Assembly (NCBI GenBank): GCA_016721505.1
Contig: JADKHX010000011.1
Location: 1-64,000 of the forward strand
DNA: 64,000 bases
Direction of reading: 5' to 3'
DNA from: Rhodocyclaceae bacterium
Lineage (GTDB): Bacteria > Pseudomonadota > Gammaproteobacteria > Burkholderiales > Rhodocyclaceae
Shown in pieces: positions 61,019 to 64,000 of this stretch. The notes beneath the pieces were generated by a model. It did not search any database, was not told the DNA's origin, and saw nothing but the letters and a program-made list of their open reading frames with translations. Every line of letters starts with the position of its first letter. Position 1 is the first letter of the stretch. The position numbers were made by a program, and so were the translations under genes.

Positions 61019-62079
61019 TGGACGCGGTATTAGAGATGATTCTGCCGCCCGCTCAGGCACTGCTCGGGCCACTGTTTCCGCTGGTCTGGGCATTGGTAAA
61101 AATTGTTCTGATCATCGCGCCATTGATGCTTTGTGTGGCTTACCTTACATTTTGGGAACGCAAAGTTATTGGCTGGATGCAAGTGCGTATTGGCCCGAAT
61201 CGGGTCGGGCCGTGGGGGCTATTGCAACCAATTGCCGATGGCATCAAGTTGTTCCTCAAAGAGATTATTTTCCCAACGGTAGCCGACAAACCGCTGTTTG
61301 TAATTGCACCGATCCTGGCGCTGGCGCCGGCGCTTGCCGCTTGGGCAGTTGTTCCGTTCAGTGAAGGTTGGGTGTTAGCGAACATTGATGCTGGTGTGCT
61401 TTACCTGCTGGCAATCACTTCGGTCGGCGTGTATGGAATCATCATCGCCGGTTGGGCATCGAATTCCAAATACGCGTTTTTGGGCAGCATGCGCGCGGCA
61501 GCGCAAATGGTGTCTTACGAAGTTTCGATGGGCTTAGCGCTGATCACGGTGCTGATGGTTTCTGGCAGTTTGAATTTGACCGCCATAGTTAACGGCCAAG
61601 CCAAAGGTTTGTTCGCTGATTCCGGAGTGGGCTTTCTTTCCTGGAACTGGCTGCCTCTGCTACCGATGTTTGGCGTGTACCTGATTTCTGGCATTGCCGA
61701 AACCAACCGTGCGCCATTTGATGTGGTGGAAGGTGAATCCGAAATTGTCGCCGGGCATATGGTCGAATATTCCGGCATGGCCTTCGCGCTGTTCTTCCTA
61801 GGCGAATACGCCGCGATGATTTTGGTATCAACCATGACATCGATTTTCTTTCTCGGTGGCTGGTTGTCGCCGGTTGGATTTTTGCCTAACGGTTTTTACT
61901 GGTTGGCGATCAAGATCGCCAGTGTGCTGTTCCTGTTCCTTTGGATACGCGCTACCTTCCCGAGGTTCCGTTACGATCAAATTATGCGTTTGGGCTGGAA
62001 GGTATTTGTGCCCATTACCTTGGTGTGGATTTTGGTTGTCGGTGTGTGGATGATGTCTCCACTGACAATTTGGAAATGA
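61015..62079 (+). CDS. nuoH: NADH-quinone oxidoreductase subunit H
   Basis: 354 residues, eight membrane helices. Conserved blocks TFWERKVIGWMQVRIGPNRV, LLQPIADGIKLFLKEIIFP, MVSYEVSMGLALI and ISGIAETNRAPFDVVEGESE, which form the quinone chamber joining the arms. It overlaps nuoG (ATGATG) and lies 9 bp before nuoI. Confidence 0.97.
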   Translation: MMDAVLEMILPPAQALLGPLFPLVWALVKIVLIIAPLMLCVAYLTFWERKVIGWMQVRIGPNRVGPWGLLQPIADGIKLFLKEIIFPTVADKPLFVIAPILALAPALAAWAVVPFSEGWVLANIDAGVLYLLAITSVGVYGIIIAGWASNSKYAFLGSMRAAAQMVSYEVSMGLALITVLMVSGSLNLTAIVNGQAKGLFADSGVGFLSWNWLPLLPMFGVYLISGIAETNRAPFDVVEGESEIVAGHMVEYSGMAFALFFLGEYAAMILVSTMTSIFFLGGWLSPVGFLPNGFYWLAIKIASVLFLFLWIRATFPRFRYDQIMRLGWKVFVPITLVWILVVGVWMMSPLTIWK

Positions 62080-62088
62080 GGACGAGAC

Positions 62089-62574
62089 ATGGGCGCTAAA
62101 GATTTCATTGGCAGTCTGTTCCTCAAGGAACTATTCAAGGGTTTGGCCTTGACCGGACGCTATATGTTCGCGCGGAAAATTACCATCCAGTACCCAGATG
62201 AATTGACCCCGCAAAGCGACCGCTTCCGTGGCCTGCATGCCTTACGTCGTTATCCCAATGGCGAAGAGCGTTGTATTGCCTGCAAATTGTGTGAAGCGGT
62301 TTGCCCGGCGCTGGCCATCACCATTGAATCCGAGCAACGCGATGATGGCAGTCGCCGCACCACGCGCTATGACATTGATTTGAACAAATGTATTTTCTGC
62401 GGATTCTGTGAGGAAGCTTGCCCGGTGGATGCCATCGTTGAAACACGGATATTTGAATACCACGGCGAACAGCGGGGCGACCTTTATTACACCAAACAAA
62501 TGCTGCTCGCCAATGGCGATCGCTATGAAGCGCAGATCGCCGCCGACCGCGCCGCTGATGCGCCGTTTCGTTAA
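62089..62574 (+). CDS. nuoI: NADH-quinone oxidoreductase subunit I
   Basis: 161 residues with two [4Fe-4S] clusters N6a/N6b: C62, C65, C68, C72 (CIACKLCEAVCP) and C101, C104, C107, C111 (CIFCGFCEEACP). It passes electrons from NuoG to NuoB. GAGGACGAG before the ATG serves as ribosome-binding site. Confidence 0.97.
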   Translation: MGAKDFIGSLFLKELFKGLALTGRYMFARKITIQYPDELTPQSDRFRGLHALRRYPNGEERCIACKLCEAVCPALAITIESEQRDDGSRRTTRYDIDLNKCIFCGFCEEACPVDAIVETRIFEYHGEQRGDLYYTKQMLLANGDRYEAQIAADRAADAPFR

Positions 62575-62598
62575 ACACGATTGATAGCCAACACAGAT

Positions 62599-63243
62599 AT
62601 GGAATTCAAAGCCGTCATTTTTTATGTTTTCGCCACTGTGCTAATTGGCGCAGCGTTGCGGGTAATTACCGCCCGCAATCCGGTGCATGCAGTTTTGTTT
62701 TTGGTCCTGGCGTTTTTTAATGCGGCTGGAATCTGGATGTTGTTGCAAGCGGAGTTTTTGGCCATTGCGCTGGTCATGGTTTATGTTGGCGCGGTGATGG
62801 TGCTTTTCTTGTTCGTGGTAATGATGCTTGACGTGAACCTAGAACGCTTACGCCAAGGCTTTTGGAGTTACTTGCCATTGGGTGGAATGATTGGACTGCT
62901 TATGGCAGGTGAAATGGCTTTGATTCTGGGCAGCACCTATTTTGGCGCGGAGAATTTCCCCGGCCAAGATGTCGCCGCAGGATCAAGTAACACCAAAGAA
63001 TTGGCGCGGCTGTTGTTCACCAAATATGCGTGGCCGTTTGAAATTGCCTCGGTGATTTTGCTGGTCGGAATTATCGGTGCCGTGATGCTGACCTTGCGTA
63101 AGCGCGGCGACAGCAAGGCAGTCAATCCGCTCGATCAAATCAAAGTCAAACGAAATGACCGAGTGCGGATGGTGAATATGCCATTTGAATCCGATGCGCC
63201 AGTATCGACCGAATCAGTTGTTACTGCACCGAAAGGAGAATGA
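62599..63243 (+). CDS. nuoJ: NADH-quinone oxidoreductase subunit J
   Basis: 214 residues, five membrane helices: VIFYVFATVLIGAALRVITA, NPVHAVLFLVLAFFNAAGIW, IALVMVYVGAVMVLFLFVVM (the conserved VYVGAVMVLFLFV block), and more, ending in a soluble basic/acidic tail. The ATG at 62599 is used here because it starts with the usual MEFKAVIF; a TTG at 62581 would add six residues. Proton-channel-linked membrane subunit. Confidence 0.95.
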   Translation: MEFKAVIFYVFATVLIGAALRVITARNPVHAVLFLVLAFFNAAGIWMLLQAEFLAIALVMVYVGAVMVLFLFVVMMLDVNLERLRQGFWSYLPLGGMIGLLMAGEMALILGSTYFGAENFPGQDVAAGSSNTKELARLLFTKYAWPFEIASVILLVGIIGAVMLTLRKRGDSKAVNPLDQIKVKRNDRVRMVNMPFESDAPVSTESVVTAPKGE

Positions 63244-63247
63244 GCAA

Positions 63248-63553
63248 ATGCTGTCGCTTTCGCACTACCTTATTCTCGCGGCCATGCTGTTTTCGATTGC
63301 GGTGGTTGGAATATTTCTCAATCGTAAAAACCTTATTGTGCTGATGATGGCCATCGAACTTATGCTGCTTGCCGTCAATCTAAATTTTATTGCCTTCTCG
63401 CACTACCTCAACAACCTCGATGGTCAGATTTTTGTTTTCTTTATTCTGGTCGTCGCCGCCGCCGAGGCCGGTATCGGTCTGGCCATTTTGGTCGTGTTAT
63501 TCCGCAATCTTTCTTCCATCCATGTCGACGACCTCGACAGCCTTAAGGGATAA
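63248..63553 (+). CDS. nuoK: NADH-quinone oxidoreductase subunit K
   Basis: 101 residues from the ATG at 63248 (MLSLSHYLILAAMLFSIAVV), with AGGAGA upstream overlapping the nuoJ end; upstream in-frame starts lie inside nuoJ. Three membrane helices, with the proton-path Glu residues in MMAIELMLLAVNLNFIAF and AAAEAGIGLAILVVLFRN. Confidence 0.96.
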   Translation: MLSLSHYLILAAMLFSIAVVGIFLNRKNLIVLMMAIELMLLAVNLNFIAFSHYLNNLDGQIFVFFILVVAAAEAGIGLAILVVLFRNLSSIHVDDLDSLKG

Positions 63554-63565
63554 GGGTCGCGCGCA

Positions 63566-64000
63566 ATGGAAATGACTTCTCTTTATTTGCTGGTGCCACT
63601 AGCCCCGTTGGGCGGGGCGATTCTCGCTGGCTTGTTCGGCAAACAAATTGGCCGTGCTGGCGCGCATGTCGTGACTGTGCTCGGTGTGGCAATCGCCTTT
63701 GTTGCCTCGGTGGTAATTTATTTCGACGTGCAATCTGGCCACGTATACAACGGCGCGGTTTATACGTGGATGCAAGCGGGCGGTTTAAAGTTCGAGATTG
63801 GATTCTTGATTGATCCGCTCACCGTGATGATGATGTTGGTGGTGACTTTCGTGTCCTTGATGGTGCACATTTTCACCATCGGTTACATGGCCGACGATCC
63901 AGGTTATCAGCGGTTTTTCAGCTATATCGCGCTGTTCACTTTTTCAATGTTGATGCTGGTGATGAGCAACAATTTCGTTCAATTGTTTTTTGGTTGGGAA
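63566..64000 (+). CDS. nuoL: NADH-quinone oxidoreductase subunit L (5' part, cut by window end)
   Basis: Starts MEMTSLYLLVPLAPLGGAIL at 63566, 12 bp after nuoK, and stays open to the end of the window (145 codons). It has the NuoL N-terminal pattern: PLAPLGGAILAGLFG, VLGVAIAFVASVVIYF, FEIGFLIDPLTVMMMLVVTF, HIFTIGYMADDPGYQRFFSY and NFVQLFFGWE. This is an antiporter-like proton-pumping subunit; the rest lies beyond 64000. Confidence 0.93.
   Translation, partial: MEMTSLYLLVPLAPLGGAILAGLFGKQIGRAGAHVVTVLGVAIAFVASVVIYFDVQSGHVYNGAVYTWMQAGGLKFEIGFLIDPLTVMMMLVVTFVSLMVHIFTIGYMADDPGYQRFFSYIALFTFSMLMLVMSNNFVQLFFGWE

Noticed and set aside
1..64000. CRISPR array, prophage, insertion sequence, toxin-antitoxin or restriction genes
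   Set aside because: I looked for regular spaced repeats, transposase or integrase motifs and small paired genes and found none. The dispersed motif is not evenly spaced and has no spacers.

Overview
The window looks like a stretch of a betaproteobacterial chromosome of moderate GC content. The strongest pointers are the order tpiA-secG-tRNA-Leu(GAG)-nuoABCDEFGHIJKL, the neighbouring blocks trxB/ftsK-lolA and serS-rarA, nadE followed by glnB, a RelA-type (p)ppGpp synthetase with an EFDD motif, and the protein sequences themselves. The genus cannot be fixed from the sequence alone. I see no prophage, insertion sequence, CRISPR array or rRNA.

Layout. Positions 1-2925 hold a livG-F-H-M branched-chain amino-acid ABC transporter block. 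The proteins are easy to recognise but every gene is broken by several frameshifts. Positions 2895-6732 carry three more frameshifted genes: a membrane spermidine-synthase-like protein, a secreted DUF1579-like protein and an isoprenylcysteine-methyltransferase-like protein. From about 7.1 kb onward the genes are intact, so there is a sharp change in frame integrity near 6.5 kb. Positions 7110-14746 are a five-gene minus-strand operon (amidohydrolase, M20 peptidase, carotenoid oxygenase, thiolase-like protein, amidase). Positions 15007-17548 hold a cyclic-nucleotide-binding protein and a zinc-ribbon membrane protein. Positions 17707-22738 are a minus-strand acyl-CoA cluster (dehydrogenase, PhnA, MaoC hydratase, two crotonases, B12-binding radical SAM protein). 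Then come tRNA-His, gshA, an epoxide hydrolase, relA, an OYE-family reductase, a NamZ-like muramidase and a sulfatase.

Positions 33.8-53.7 kb are mostly housekeeping: a small Ala/Pro/Lys-rich secreted protein, glutathione-dependent formaldehyde dehydrogenase, tRNA-Arg and tRNA-Ser, mltF, serS, rarA, ppa, nadE, glnB, trxB, ftsK, lolA, several hydrolases, a PHP phosphatase, a Sua5/YciO protein, an Ada-like repair protein, tpiA and secG. Positions 54090-64000 encode respiratory complex I, running off the window inside nuoL. nuoC carries an in-frame amber codon at a position where glutamine is expected.

The most unusual signal is a dispersed short bipartite motif, AGTTGGTGCTG-N7-GCCGT (23 bp), in 11 copies of varying quality plus one half-copy across the window, in both orientations. 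Most lie between genes, often just outside a start or stop codon, but three lie inside coding sequences (mltF, rarA, nuoG) without breaking the frame. Nothing annotated here explains it.
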